NCBI GenBank assembly: GCA_000466585.1
Contig: KE993454.1
Coordinates: forward strand, 1-52,032
Source: Clostridiales bacterium oral taxon 876 str. F0540
Lineage (GTDB): Bacteria; Bacillota; Clostridia; Clostridiales; Clostridiaceae
DNA: 52,032 nt
Direction of reading: 5' to 3'
Shown piece by piece: positions 44,814 through 52,032 of this stretch (within the stretch, counting starts at the first letter, position 1; each line of letters opens with the position of its first letter). The position numbers were made by a program, and so were the translations under genes. Under the pieces are notes generated by a model that did no database searches, was not told the DNA's origin, and saw only the letters and a list, made by a program, of their open reading frames with translations.

Positions 44814-46348
44814 TATACTACCTCCCTATTGCTCTGCATTATGCACTTCATTATGCTTTCTTGTGATGCATCCTTCTGATCAAGCTCTCCAACAATTCTT
44901 CCTTCATTCATGACATAAATTCTATCGCACATTCCTAGAATCTCGGGAAGTTCAGATGAGATAATTATTATGGACTTGCCTTCTTCTGCAAGCTTGTTAA
45001 TAATAGTATAAATCTCATACTTTGCACCTACATCTATTCCACGGGTAGGTTCATCCAATATTAATACTTCCGGATCTGTAAATATCCATTTACTAAGAAC
45101 AACCTTTTGTTGATTTCCACCTGATAAGTTTCCTGTCTTTTGTAGAATGCTTGAGGACTTAATGTTTAGTTTTCTTCTTAATTCTTCAGCAACCTGAATT
45201 TCCTTATTCTCGTCTATAACTTGATTTTTGCTTAACTTGCCAAGCTTGGCTAATGATATATTTTTCTTTATATTATCTATAAGGACTAAACCTGCTGTTT
45301 TTCTATCCTCTGTAACGTATGCCAGGCCATTTTCTATTGCTTGTCTAACATTCTTCAGAAGTAGCTCTTTTCCATCCTTCTTTACTTTTCCTGTGATATG
45401 TTTGCCGTAAGCCCTTCCAAAAACACTCATGGCAAGCTCTGTTCTTCCGGACCCCATTAGACCTGATATTCCAACAACTTCTCCTCTGTGAACTTTAAGG
45501 TTCACGTTCTTAATTACCTTTTTTCCATCAACAACTGGGTCGAATACATTCCAATCGTTAATCTCGAAGTAAATCTCTCCGATTTTGGCTTCACGCTTTG
45601 GAAATCTATTTACTAAATCACGGCCCACCATTCCTTTAATAATCCTATCTTCACTTACGGTTGCATCCTTTACCATAGTTTCTATTGTAGCTCCATCACG
45701 AAGTACAGTTATTGAGTCTGCAACTTTCATTACTTCATTAAGCTTATGGGAAATAATTATTGAGGTAATTCCGTGCTTTTTTAATTCTAATATTAATTCA
45801 AGAAGATTATCTGAATCCTCTTCATTTAAAGCTGCTGTTGGTTCATCCAATATAAGCAGTTTTACATCTTTAGCAAGTGCCTTAGCTATTTCAACAAGCT
45901 GCTGTTTGCCAACTCCAATGTCCTTTATAAGGGTTTGTGAACTTTCTTTAAGTCCAACTCTATTTAAATATTCAGTTGCCTTTATGTGAGTTGTGTTCCA
46001 ATTTATAATGCCATTTTTAGCTCTTTCATTGCCCAGAAAAATGTTTTCGCCAATTGAAAGATATGGTATAAGTGCAAGTTCCTGATGAATTATGGCTATG
46101 CCTATTTTCTCGCTGTCCTTTATATCCTTAAAACTGCATACATTGCCTTCAAAAATAATGTCTCCACTATATGAACCATATGGATAAATTCCACTTAGCA
46201 CACTCATAAGAGTAGACTTTCCTGCTCCGTTTTCTCCTACTAGTGCATGAACTTCGCCAGATTTAACTTTTAAATTCACATTATCAAGAGCTTTAACTCC
46301 AGGAAAAAGCTTCGTAATATTTCTCATTTCCAGTATAAATTCAGCCAT
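44813..46348 (-). CDS. xylG: Sugar ABC transporter ATP-binding protein, XylG/MmsA-like
   Basis: The 511-residue protein has two fused ABC domains, as in CUT2 importers. Domain 1: Walker A VGENGAGKSTLMSVLSG, signature DIGVGKQQLVEIAKALA, Walker B LLILDEPTAALNEED. Domain 2: a degenerate Walker A ISGLMGSGRTELAMSVFG, signature NLSGGNQQKVVLSKW, Walker B VLILDEPTRGIDVGAK. A degenerate second site is normal for the family. The sequence YGSYSGDIIFEGN is typical of the XylG/GguA group. The gene is coupled to the permease. Confidence 0.92.
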   Translation of the reverse strand: MAEFILEMRNITKLFPGVKALDNVNLKVKSGEVHALVGENGAGKSTLMSVLSGIYPYGSYSGDIIFEGNVCSFKDIKDSEKIGIAIIHQELALIPYLSIGENIFLGNERAKNGIINWNTTHIKATEYLNRVGLKESSQTLIKDIGVGKQQLVEIAKALAKDVKLLILDEPTAALNEEDSDNLLELILELKKHGITSIIISHKLNEVMKVADSITVLRDGATIETMVKDATVSEDRIIKGMVGRDLVNRFPKREAKIGEIYFEINDWNVFDPVVDGKKVIKNVNLKVHRGEVVGISGLMGSGRTELAMSVFGRAYGKHITGKVKKDGKELLLKNVRQAIENGLAYVTEDRKTAGLVLIDNIKKNISLAKLGKLSKNQVIDENKEIQVAEELRRKLNIKSSSILQKTGNLSGGNQQKVVLSKWIFTDPEVLILDEPTRGIDVGAKYEIYTIINKLAEEGKSIIIISSELPEILGMCDRIYVMNEGRIVGELDQKDASQESIMKCIMQSNREVV

Positions 46349-46381
46349 TATTTCACCCCCAAAGATTTTGCCTGTAAGTAG

Positions 46382-46490
46382 TTAACAATTAACTTAAGTA
46401 ACAAAGAATGTTTTGCACAGTAAAACCTCTAATTTTACCGGCAAAACATTTTTATTTAAAGAAAGGGAAACTTTAACATTTAATTGTTAA
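46382..46490 (-). promoter_or_regulatory. Large intercistronic stem-loop between xylF and xylG
   Basis: Nested inverted repeats: TTAACAATTAA (46382) with TTAATTGTTAA (46480), then AATGTTTTGC (46407) with GCAAAACATT (46441), then GTAAAA/TTTTAC inside. Such structures after binding-protein genes commonly stabilise the upstream message and lower downstream expression. Confidence 0.6.
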
Positions 46491-46504
46491 TTATGAACTT
46501 TTAA

Positions 46505-47605
46505 CTATTTTAAGTCTGATTCCTTGTAATATCCGCTGTCTATAAGGATTTGCTTGTAATTGTTCTTATCAGCGTAAACAGGATCGCAAAGGAAGGATGG
46601 AACAACTTTACTTCCGTTGTTATAAGTCTTTGTATCATTAACTGCTGCCTCTTTTCCTTGGAGAACAGCGTCAACCATTTCAACAACTTTAGCAGCAAGA
46701 GTTCTTGTATCCTTGAATATTGACATTGATTGTTGCCCATTTATCATAGCTAATACATTTGGTTTGTCACAGTCTTGACCAGTGATTACTGGATACGGCT
46801 TGTCACCAGTTCCATAACCAGCGTTCTTAAGTGATGCGATTATACCTATAGCTAAGCTGTCGTTTGGAGAAAGAACTACATCAAGCTTCTTTCCGCTTGC
46901 ATAGTTACCAGTTATAAGGTTATCCATTCTTGCTTGAGCCTTTGCAGAGTCCCAGCCTTGAATAGCTATCTTTGTAAATTCTTTTTGTCCGCTTACTACC
47001 ACTAGCTTACCATTGTCTATATATGGCTGAAGCACGCTCATAGCTCCTTTAAAGAAGAAAGTTGCATTATTATCGTCTGGAGAGCCGCCAAATAATTCAA
47101 TGTTGAATGGGCCTTTTCCATCCTTAAGGCCAAGCTTATCTTCAATGTATTTTCCTTGTGTTTCTCCAACTTTGAAGTTATCAAAAGTTGCATAGTAGTC
47201 TACATTAGGACTCTTCATTATTAATCTGTCATAGGCAATTACCTTAACTCCATTGTCTGCAGCCTTTTTAAGAACATCTGACATAGCAGAGCCGTCAATT
47301 GAGGCTATTACTAGCACTTTTGAACCCTTGGTAATCATATTTTCTACTTGTTGTGTTTGTGTGTTTACATCATTGTTAGCATATTGCAAATCAACCTTGT
47401 AGCCCTTAGCTTCAAGCTGTTTCTTCATGTTGTCTCCGTCTTGGTTCCATCGTTGAAGAGATTGTGTTGGCATAGCTACCCCAATTAGTTTAGCCTTGGA
47501 ATCTCCTCCTGAGCTTCCTGTATTAGTTGGTGTTGCTGTAGATGAACATCCAGCTAAGCCAAGAGCAAGTACTGCAGTTAAAACTGAAGCAATTACTTTT
47601 TTCAT
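46505..47605 (-). CDS. xylF: Sugar-binding lipoprotein, XylF/ChvE-like
   Basis: The 366-residue binding protein has a lipoprotein signal (KKVIASVLTAVLALGLAGCSS; acylated Cys 20) and a Ser/Thr/Gly linker. The periplasmic-binding fold follows: LIGVAMPTQSLQRWNQDGDN, LVIASIDGSAMSDVLKKAAD, VIAYDRLIMKSPNVDYYATF, VLSPNDSLAIGIIASLKNAG and GQDCDKPNVLAMINGQQSMS. RWNQDG and YDRLI are typical of the XylF/ChvE group that binds xylose, glucose or galactose. The start has AGGGGGAATTAAA. It is the first gene of the importer operon, with a cre-like site upstream. Confidence 0.88.
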   Translation of the reverse strand: MKKVIASVLTAVLALGLAGCSSTATPTNTGSSGGDSKAKLIGVAMPTQSLQRWNQDGDNMKKQLEAKGYKVDLQYANNDVNTQTQQVENMITKGSKVLVIASIDGSAMSDVLKKAADNGVKVIAYDRLIMKSPNVDYYATFDNFKVGETQGKYIEDKLGLKDGKGPFNIELFGGSPDDNNATFFFKGAMSVLQPYIDNGKLVVVSGQKEFTKIAIQGWDSAKAQARMDNLITGNYASGKKLDVVLSPNDSLAIGIIASLKNAGYGTGDKPYPVITGQDCDKPNVLAMINGQQSMSIFKDTRTLAAKVVEMVDAVLQGKEAAVNDTKTYNNGSKVVPSFLCDPVYADKNNYKQILIDSGYYKESDLK

Positions 47606-47656
47606 TTTAATTCCCCCTATGTAAAATTATTTTATTTACACTTTCATCATATATTT

Positions 47657-47670
47657 TGTAAACGTTTATC
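47657..47670 (-). promoter_or_regulatory. cre-like site at the xylF promoter
   Basis: GATAAACGTTTACA (minus strand) matches 12 of the 14 positions of the catabolite-responsive consensus TGWAANCGNTNWCA, including the central CG. It overlaps a possible -35 box TTTACA about 50 bp before the xylF start codon, which would suit repression by CcpA. Confidence 0.55.
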
Positions 47671-47747
47671 TCAATGTAATTACTTGCCTGCTTCCTTTAA
47701 AAAAATGCTGACTTTAAAGCATAAAATTACTATGTTTAAAAGCAAAA

Positions 47748-47781
47748 AAATGCTATACAGCAAACTGCTGTATAGCATTTT
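47748..47781 (-). terminator. Terminator of the sensor-regulator operon
   Basis: A perfect 15-base stem (AAATGCTATACAGCA and its complement) with a 3-base loop and A/T runs on both sides. It starts at the yesN-like stop codon and separates it from xylF. Confidence 0.93.
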
Positions 47782-49060
47782 AAAGCTTAGCTTTAAATTC
47801 AGTTGGTGTTACTCCCTCATATTTCTTAAATACTTTGCTGAAATAATTAGGATCACTATAGCCCACGGAATATCCCACTTCCTTGATACTTAATGTCTCA
47901 GCCTTTAACATTTCCTTTGCCCTTTTAATCCTAAGCATATTAATGTAGTCCGAGAAATTATACCCTAATGCTTCCTTAAAGCTTCTGCTAAAGTAATAGG
48001 AGCTTAGGTTAAATTTTGCTGCTGTCTTTTCAAGGTCCAGCTCTTCCTTTAAATTATCTGAAATATATTGCTCTACTTTTTTAAAAAGAACATTTTTTTC
48101 CTTATCTGCATTTATTTGTCCTATAAAAACTATATCTTTAGCTGCCATGCTGCTCTCTATATCTTCAAAGTGAACTACATTGATGCTCTCTGTTATAAAT
48201 TCCAATGAACTGCACGCCTCTTTATAGGATTCATGAATTTGTTCTAAGCCATTATAAAACTTTCCAATTCCTATTTTAATGGATGTATCAAAAACCCTTC
48301 TTATTTCTCTCCTGATATCAGCAGCAAGATTTATTATATCAAATCTTGCGTCATACTCCTGAACGGGTTGATTCAACTCTATAAAATATACTAAGTTCTT
48401 TGTAAATCTATAACTTGCGATGGCCTTATATCTTCTGCTCATATATTCCTTTACATACTCGCCAATTCTAATTTTAAGCTTTAGAGCTTTATTCTCCTCT
48501 TTAAACTTAATCACCAATGCACAAGCATTATGAAAATCCATGTTTAAATAGTCAAGATAAATTTCATAGTCTATGGAATTTATTGAATTATTAATTATTG
48601 AGTAGCTTAACTCGTTTTCAAGCACCGGCATAAGATTGTAGAGACGTTCCTGATTCTCAATTTCTCTTTTCCTTTTTTCCTTCTCTCTGCTCGCAAAGTC
48701 AGCAGCAGATTTTATCTTTTGAATAATATCTTCTCTGCTGAAGGGCTTTAAGATATATTCTTTAACATTATTTTTTACAGCCTCTACTGCAAAATCAAAA
48801 TAATCATAGGCAGTAAGTATTATAATATAGACACTCGGAAGAAATTTTCTGATCTCATGTATTGCCTGAAGCCCATTAATTCCAGGCATCTTTATATCCA
48901 TAATGATTATTTCAGGTCTTACCCTTTCAGAAATCTCAATAGCTTCCCTTCCGTTTCTTGCCTCGCTTATATTAAGTTCATCCTTAAAGGTTCCATCAAG
49001 TATGCTTATTATAGAATCTCTCTCATATTTCTCATCATCAGCTATTAAAAGCTTCAGCAT
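47780..49060 (-). CDS. YesN-type response regulator (receiver plus AraC HTH)
   Basis: An N-terminal receiver domain (KLLIADDEKYERDSIISIL, phospho-acceptor Asp 55 in IIIMDIKMPGINGLQAIHEI, Lys in EYILKPFSRED) is joined by a ~180-residue linker to a C-terminal AraC-type helix-turn-helix (LDLEKTAAKFNLSSYYFSRS; EVGYSVGYSDPNYFSKVFKK). The length of 426 is in the range of YesN-type regulators. The partner kinase is encoded directly upstream and overlaps by 23 bases. It very probably activates the xylFGH-like operon next to it. Confidence 0.92.
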   Translation of the reverse strand: MLKLLIADDEKYERDSIISILDGTFKDELNISEARNGREAIEISERVRPEIIIMDIKMPGINGLQAIHEIRKFLPSVYIIILTAYDYFDFAVEAVKNNVKEYILKPFSREDIIQKIKSAADFASREKEKRKREIENQERLYNLMPVLENELSYSIINNSINSIDYEIYLDYLNMDFHNACALVIKFKEENKALKLKIRIGEYVKEYMSRRYKAIASYRFTKNLVYFIELNQPVQEYDARFDIINLAADIRREIRRVFDTSIKIGIGKFYNGLEQIHESYKEACSSLEFITESINVVHFEDIESSMAAKDIVFIGQINADKEKNVLFKKVEQYISDNLKEELDLEKTAAKFNLSSYYFSRSFKEALGYNFSDYINMLRIKRAKEMLKAETLSIKEVGYSVGYSDPNYFSKVFKKYEGVTPTEFKAKL

Positions 49061-50537
49061 ATTCTCCCAACCCCTTTATTGGAATTTTTAAATAAATTTT
49101 TGTACCAACCCTCTTTTGACTCTTTATTTCAAAAATGTTTTTGCCTTCATACATTAGTTCCAGCCTTTCCACAACACTCTTTATTCCCATTCCTGTGGTA
49201 TGGCCATTATGTTCCTGTGTAAAGTCCTCTGAGGTTATCTTGCTTAAGGTTTCTTCATCGATGCCGCATCCATTGTCTTCTACTATTATTATACAGCTGC
49301 CATCTTCTTCATGAATATCAATTATAATTGTTCCCCCTTCTTCCTTTGGCTCAATGCCATGAATAAAAGCATTTTCAACAAAGGGCTGAAGGGTCATTCC
49401 TGGAATTTTAACTTTAGATAAATCTGCATTTATATTTAGTATGAAGGAGACCCTGTCCCCATATCTTAGCTGCTGAATAAACATATACTGCTTGATTATT
49501 TCAATTTCCTGCTCTAATGTAGCATATCTATTCATCATGCTTAAGCTGTATCTTAAGATTCCTGAAACTGATCTGATAAGACTCTCAGTAGATAAAGCAT
49601 TTTCCTTGATAGCCGTCTGATTTATACAGTTAAGAGTATTAAATAGAAAATGGGGATTTATTTGAGATTGAAGCACCTTCAGCTGCGAAAGCTTAAGGGT
49701 ATTTTCATATTTTAATAACTTCATCTCGTCATCACTTATCTTCTTTTGAAGTTCTGCGGTTTCTTTTAAGGTATTAATATGATCTTTAATATTGCTTATC
49801 ATTGTGCTAAAAGCTGCAGATAATATATCCAATTCATAAATATCAATCTTCCTGCCTTCATAATAGGTAAAATCTCCACTGGAAACCTTTTCGGATGTAT
49901 CAACAAGCTCTCTAAGCTTACTCAATATATTCCTTAAGAAAAGTAAAGTATAGAAAATACTTATGAGAAGTGCCACCCCAATGTAAGCTGCAAGAACCTT
50001 GTAAATAAACTTCTCTTTTTCTTTTAGCTTATTGTAAATCTCGCTATTATAGTTAAGATAACTGTCGCTAAGCTTGCCTATAAACACGTTGCAATAGCTT
50101 GCAATATCCTTGGTATTAACATATCCACTATAGTAAGCATCTATATTATTTTGATCGTCATGAATCTTGATTGTTTCATCTGCAGAAGCCTTGTAGCTCC
50201 CTAAGGAATTTTCCAAGTCTCTTAGAATATACCTGCTATCAAGGTCCGAGTTTGCTTTAAGATAATTAAGATTTAGCGCGGCCTTATTGTAGCTGTCCTC
50301 ATAAATTTTTTTACTTTGAGCAGTATTGGTTTGTATATATTTATTAAAGTTATTAAACGAATCTGTAAGATAACTTTTAATTTGATTTGTAGTGCTCATT
50401 TTATTCAGCATAATATTATAGTGATCGTTTATTCTCTTGCTCATTACCAAGGATATAATACTGCAGGTTGCAATAGGAGTTATTATAATTATGGCAAAAA
50501 TTATAAATTTGCTTTTAAGACTATTTGGCTTCACCAT
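49038..50537 (-). CDS. LytS/YesM-type sensor histidine kinase
   Basis: A membrane kinase with transmembrane segments at about residues 10-32 and 180-201 and an extracellular helical domain between them. A HAMP-like linker follows (LVDTSEKVSSGDFTYYEGRK). The His_kinase motif is QSQINPHFLFNTLNCINQTA (His 296). The HATPase domain shows FVENAFIHGIEPKEEGG and IIVEDNGCGIDEETL then TGMGIKSVVERLELM. The start ATG is four bases from GGAGGG. It overlaps the binding-protein gene upstream by 17 bases. This matches LytS of the clostridial XylFII-LytS complex. Confidence 0.92.
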   Translation of the reverse strand: MVKPNSLKSKFIIFAIIIITPIATCSIISLVMSKRINDHYNIMLNKMSTTNQIKSYLTDSFNNFNKYIQTNTAQSKKIYEDSYNKAALNLNYLKANSDLDSRYILRDLENSLGSYKASADETIKIHDDQNNIDAYYSGYVNTKDIASYCNVFIGKLSDSYLNYNSEIYNKLKEKEKFIYKVLAAYIGVALLISIFYTLLFLRNILSKLRELVDTSEKVSSGDFTYYEGRKIDIYELDILSAAFSTMISNIKDHINTLKETAELQKKISDDEMKLLKYENTLKLSQLKVLQSQINPHFLFNTLNCINQTAIKENALSTESLIRSVSGILRYSLSMMNRYATLEQEIEIIKQYMFIQQLRYGDRVSFILNINADLSKVKIPGMTLQPFVENAFIHGIEPKEEGGTIIIDIHEEDGSCIIIVEDNGCGIDEETLSKITSEDFTQEHNGHTTGMGIKSVVERLELMYEGKNIFEIKSQKRVGTKIYLKIPIKGLGEYAEAFNS

Positions 50538-51510
50538 TAAACCCTCCTTGTTCCTTTTCGTATTCTCTAAGGTTGTCCTTCTTTAGTATGAATACATCAG
50601 TTAGGAAGGTTCCTTTAGTTTCTTTTCCTTGAATATTATCCATTATTATATTAACTGCGTTATATCCCATTAAGTAAGGCCTTTGAACTACAACTGAAGT
50701 TATGATTCCATTCTTTATTGCTTCAATAGTTTCAGGCAAATCATCAAAACATATTATTTTAACCTTGCCTGAGAGTCCAAGCTTACTAACAGCCTTGGCT
50801 GCTCCTACTCCGTCCAAAGCAGAGGTGCAAAACAGTGCTTTTATATCTTTATCATTTGATATTATCCTTTCAGCTGCAAGTTCTGCCTCTAAAAGATATG
50901 AATCAGAGGATTCAATATCCGTTATGCTAAGCTTTGAATTAGTTTTAATATATTCTTTAAACCCTTCAACCCTCTCAATCTGATTTTTAACGTTTTTCCC
51001 GCCCATGATTATACCTATATGTCCATCTATTCCTACTTGATTTATAAGCTCCTTTGCTCCAACTTTTCCTGCATTCACATTGTCAGTGCCTACATAGGCT
51101 AAACGTTTACTCTTTTCCGCGTCTGAGTCTATGGTTACTAAAGGTACATCACCTTGAATGACCTTATTTATTATAGGATTGTATTTGTCTTCGTCCTGAA
51201 CATAGGCAATTATTCCGCTAGCCCTTGCTGCATACGCCATGTTTATTAGTTTTATTCCTTCTTCTGCACTGGCGCTGTCTGGGCCTTGATATTCCACCAC
51301 TGCACCTCTTTCCTTAGCTGCCATCTCAGCCCCTGCCTTCACATATTGCCAGTAAGGATTTGAATAGACGTGAGAAATGAGGACTATTTTCGGTTTTATA
51401 GGGCCTTCAACTGTTTTATCCTGCCTTAGGCTGTTTAATATTATAAAATTAAAAACTACAAATATTGAAATAACTGCAGCATACCCTGAATATCTCAAAA
51501 AAAGTTTCAT
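50521..51510 (-). CDS. Membrane-linked sugar-binding protein, XylFII/RbsB-like sensor
   Basis: This 329-residue protein has an N-terminal membrane segment (YSGYAAVISIFVVFNFIILN) without a lipobox Cys, so it stays anchored. The periplasmic-binding fold follows: PKIVLISHVYSNPYWQYVKA, GAEMAAKERGAVVEYQGPDS, VPLVTIDSDAEKSKRLAYVG, TDNVNAGKVGAKELI and IICFDDLPETIEAIKNGIIT. With the overlapping LytS-like kinase it forms a sugar-sensing pair; in Clostridium beijerinckii the equivalent XylFII binds D-xylose. The start is the ATG at 51510, after GGGGGATAAAGC; the frame extends 12 codons upstream from a TTG. First gene of the sensor operon. Confidence 0.87.
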   Translation of the reverse strand: MKLFLRYSGYAAVISIFVVFNFIILNSLRQDKTVEGPIKPKIVLISHVYSNPYWQYVKAGAEMAAKERGAVVEYQGPDSASAEEGIKLINMAYAARASGIIAYVQDEDKYNPIINKVIQGDVPLVTIDSDAEKSKRLAYVGTDNVNAGKVGAKELINQVGIDGHIGIIMGGKNVKNQIERVEGFKEYIKTNSKLSITDIESSDSYLLEAELAAERIISNDKDIKALFCTSALDGVGAAKAVSKLGLSGKVKIICFDDLPETIEAIKNGIITSVVVQRPYLMGYNAVNIIMDNIQGKETKGTFLTDVFILKKDNLREYEKEQGGFNGEAK

Positions 51511-51698
51511 TGCTTTATCCCCCAATAAAGTTCTAGACTCATTCAAGTAATATTATAAATTTACTTATACCACATAATCAATAACGAACTATTGTTAATG
51601 TTAACAATATTCTATAAATACAAGTCGACCCACTTATATGAATTCAACCTTTAAATTATTGCAGTTTGCTTATCTCCTTAAAGGATTCTTTAAGCATC

Positions 51699-51859
51699 AT
51701 TTGTTTCAACTCTTTTAATTATAACATATATTGTAAAAATCCAGAGCTAGACTTAACATATTTTAGTAATTATTACAGGGTATTTTTGCACTAAAAAAAT
51801 CCCTAACCAAGTAGCTTTAATGGTTAAGGTATAAAATTCATTTACTTATGGTACGGTTG
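51699..51859 (-). repeat. Dispersed terminator-bearing repeat, copy R3
   Basis: Closely matches R1 at 30234-30391: CTCTTTTAATTATA, GCTAGACTTAACATATTTTA, GTAATTATTA-AGGGTATTT and CATTTACTTATGGTACGGTT. On the minus strand CTTAACCA/TGGTTAGG precedes a T-run, so it probably ends a gene to the right of the window. A TATAAT at the edge faces the XylFII-like gene. Confidence 0.75.
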
Positions 51860-52032
51860 CCCGTATCACTATCAAATGCTATTTATTATAATAATTTAGT
51901 TATACGATTATATATATAAAAAATTTCAAAGATAGAATTAGGATCATAGTTCTTAATCCTAACCAGGTTCTAATAAGCCATTTTTGTTCATTGACTCTGA
52001 GGATCAATTTAAAAATATTAAAATGGTCATGG
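51860..52032. other. Right end of the window, no gene seen
   Basis: AT-rich DNA with no recognisable open frame, hairpin or promoter of note. Confidence 0.4.

Noticed and set aside
9740..52032. sigma-K N-terminal half inside the window
   Set aside because: No reading frame on either strand shows the sigma-K region 2 pattern beyond sigE and sigG, which are complete genes of their own.

Overview
The window is low-GC, spore-former DNA and most likely a Clostridium (sensu stricto) chromosome segment. It carries sigma-G, sigma-E, SpoIIGA, part of sigma-K, an SspH-type spore protein and a SpoIID/LysM spore-wall-type protein. Its start sites have strong AGGAGG-like ribosome sites with frequent GTG and TTG starts. 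The species cannot be fixed from the sequence alone. No rRNA, tRNA or CRISPR array was recognised.

Region 1 (1-9,740) is the conserved division/sporulation block, all on the minus strand: aroE, pilT, a membrane glycosyltransferase, an FtsA-like protein, ftsZ, spoIIGA-sigE, sigG, ymxH and nrdR. At its right edge lies only the C-terminal half of sigma-K. Homology stops exactly at AATGA, the core at which the skin element splits sigK in Bacillus subtilis. Everything to the right may therefore lie inside, or be rearranged with, a sigK-intervening element whose other end is outside the window.

Region 2 (9,740-18,880) is decayed accessory DNA. It holds phage-lysis-like remnants, a MocR regulator with a divergent amino-acid permease flanked by a duplicated remnant, broken LysE and YvrJ genes, a PNPOx-fold protein, a DUF6273-like protein, a structured leader before a CD3324-type small protein, and a tandem NTF2-like protein. 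Two copies of a ~150-bp repeat bracket the last part.

Region 3 (18,881-26,600) is a Wadjet-type (Jet) SMC anti-plasmid operon in the order jetD-jetA-jetB-jetC. The genes overlap translationally. jetD carries a one-base frameshift in a T-run just before its catalytic DxD motif, so the system may be inactive or phase-switched.

Region 4 (26,860-37,450) holds a lone arginine deiminase, an orphan membrane histidine kinase, a transglutaminase-AraC pair, a DrrAB-like ABC exporter, a HutD-like protein, sspH with a recognisable forespore promoter, and a SpoIID-PG-binding-LysM protein. A dispersed terminator-bearing repeat recurs here and at the right end.

Region 5 (37,450-43,550) holds gatE-gatD, the two-subunit tRNA-dependent amidotransferase best known from archaea, then a MATE exporter and a cupin.

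Region 6 (43,590-51,510) is a complete sugar perception and uptake locus. A membrane-linked sugar-binding protein, a LytS/YesM-type kinase and a YesN-type regulator (XylFII-LytS-YesN arrangement) lie upstream of an XylFGH-like ABC importer, which has a cre-like site at its promoter and a large stem-loop after the binding-protein gene.
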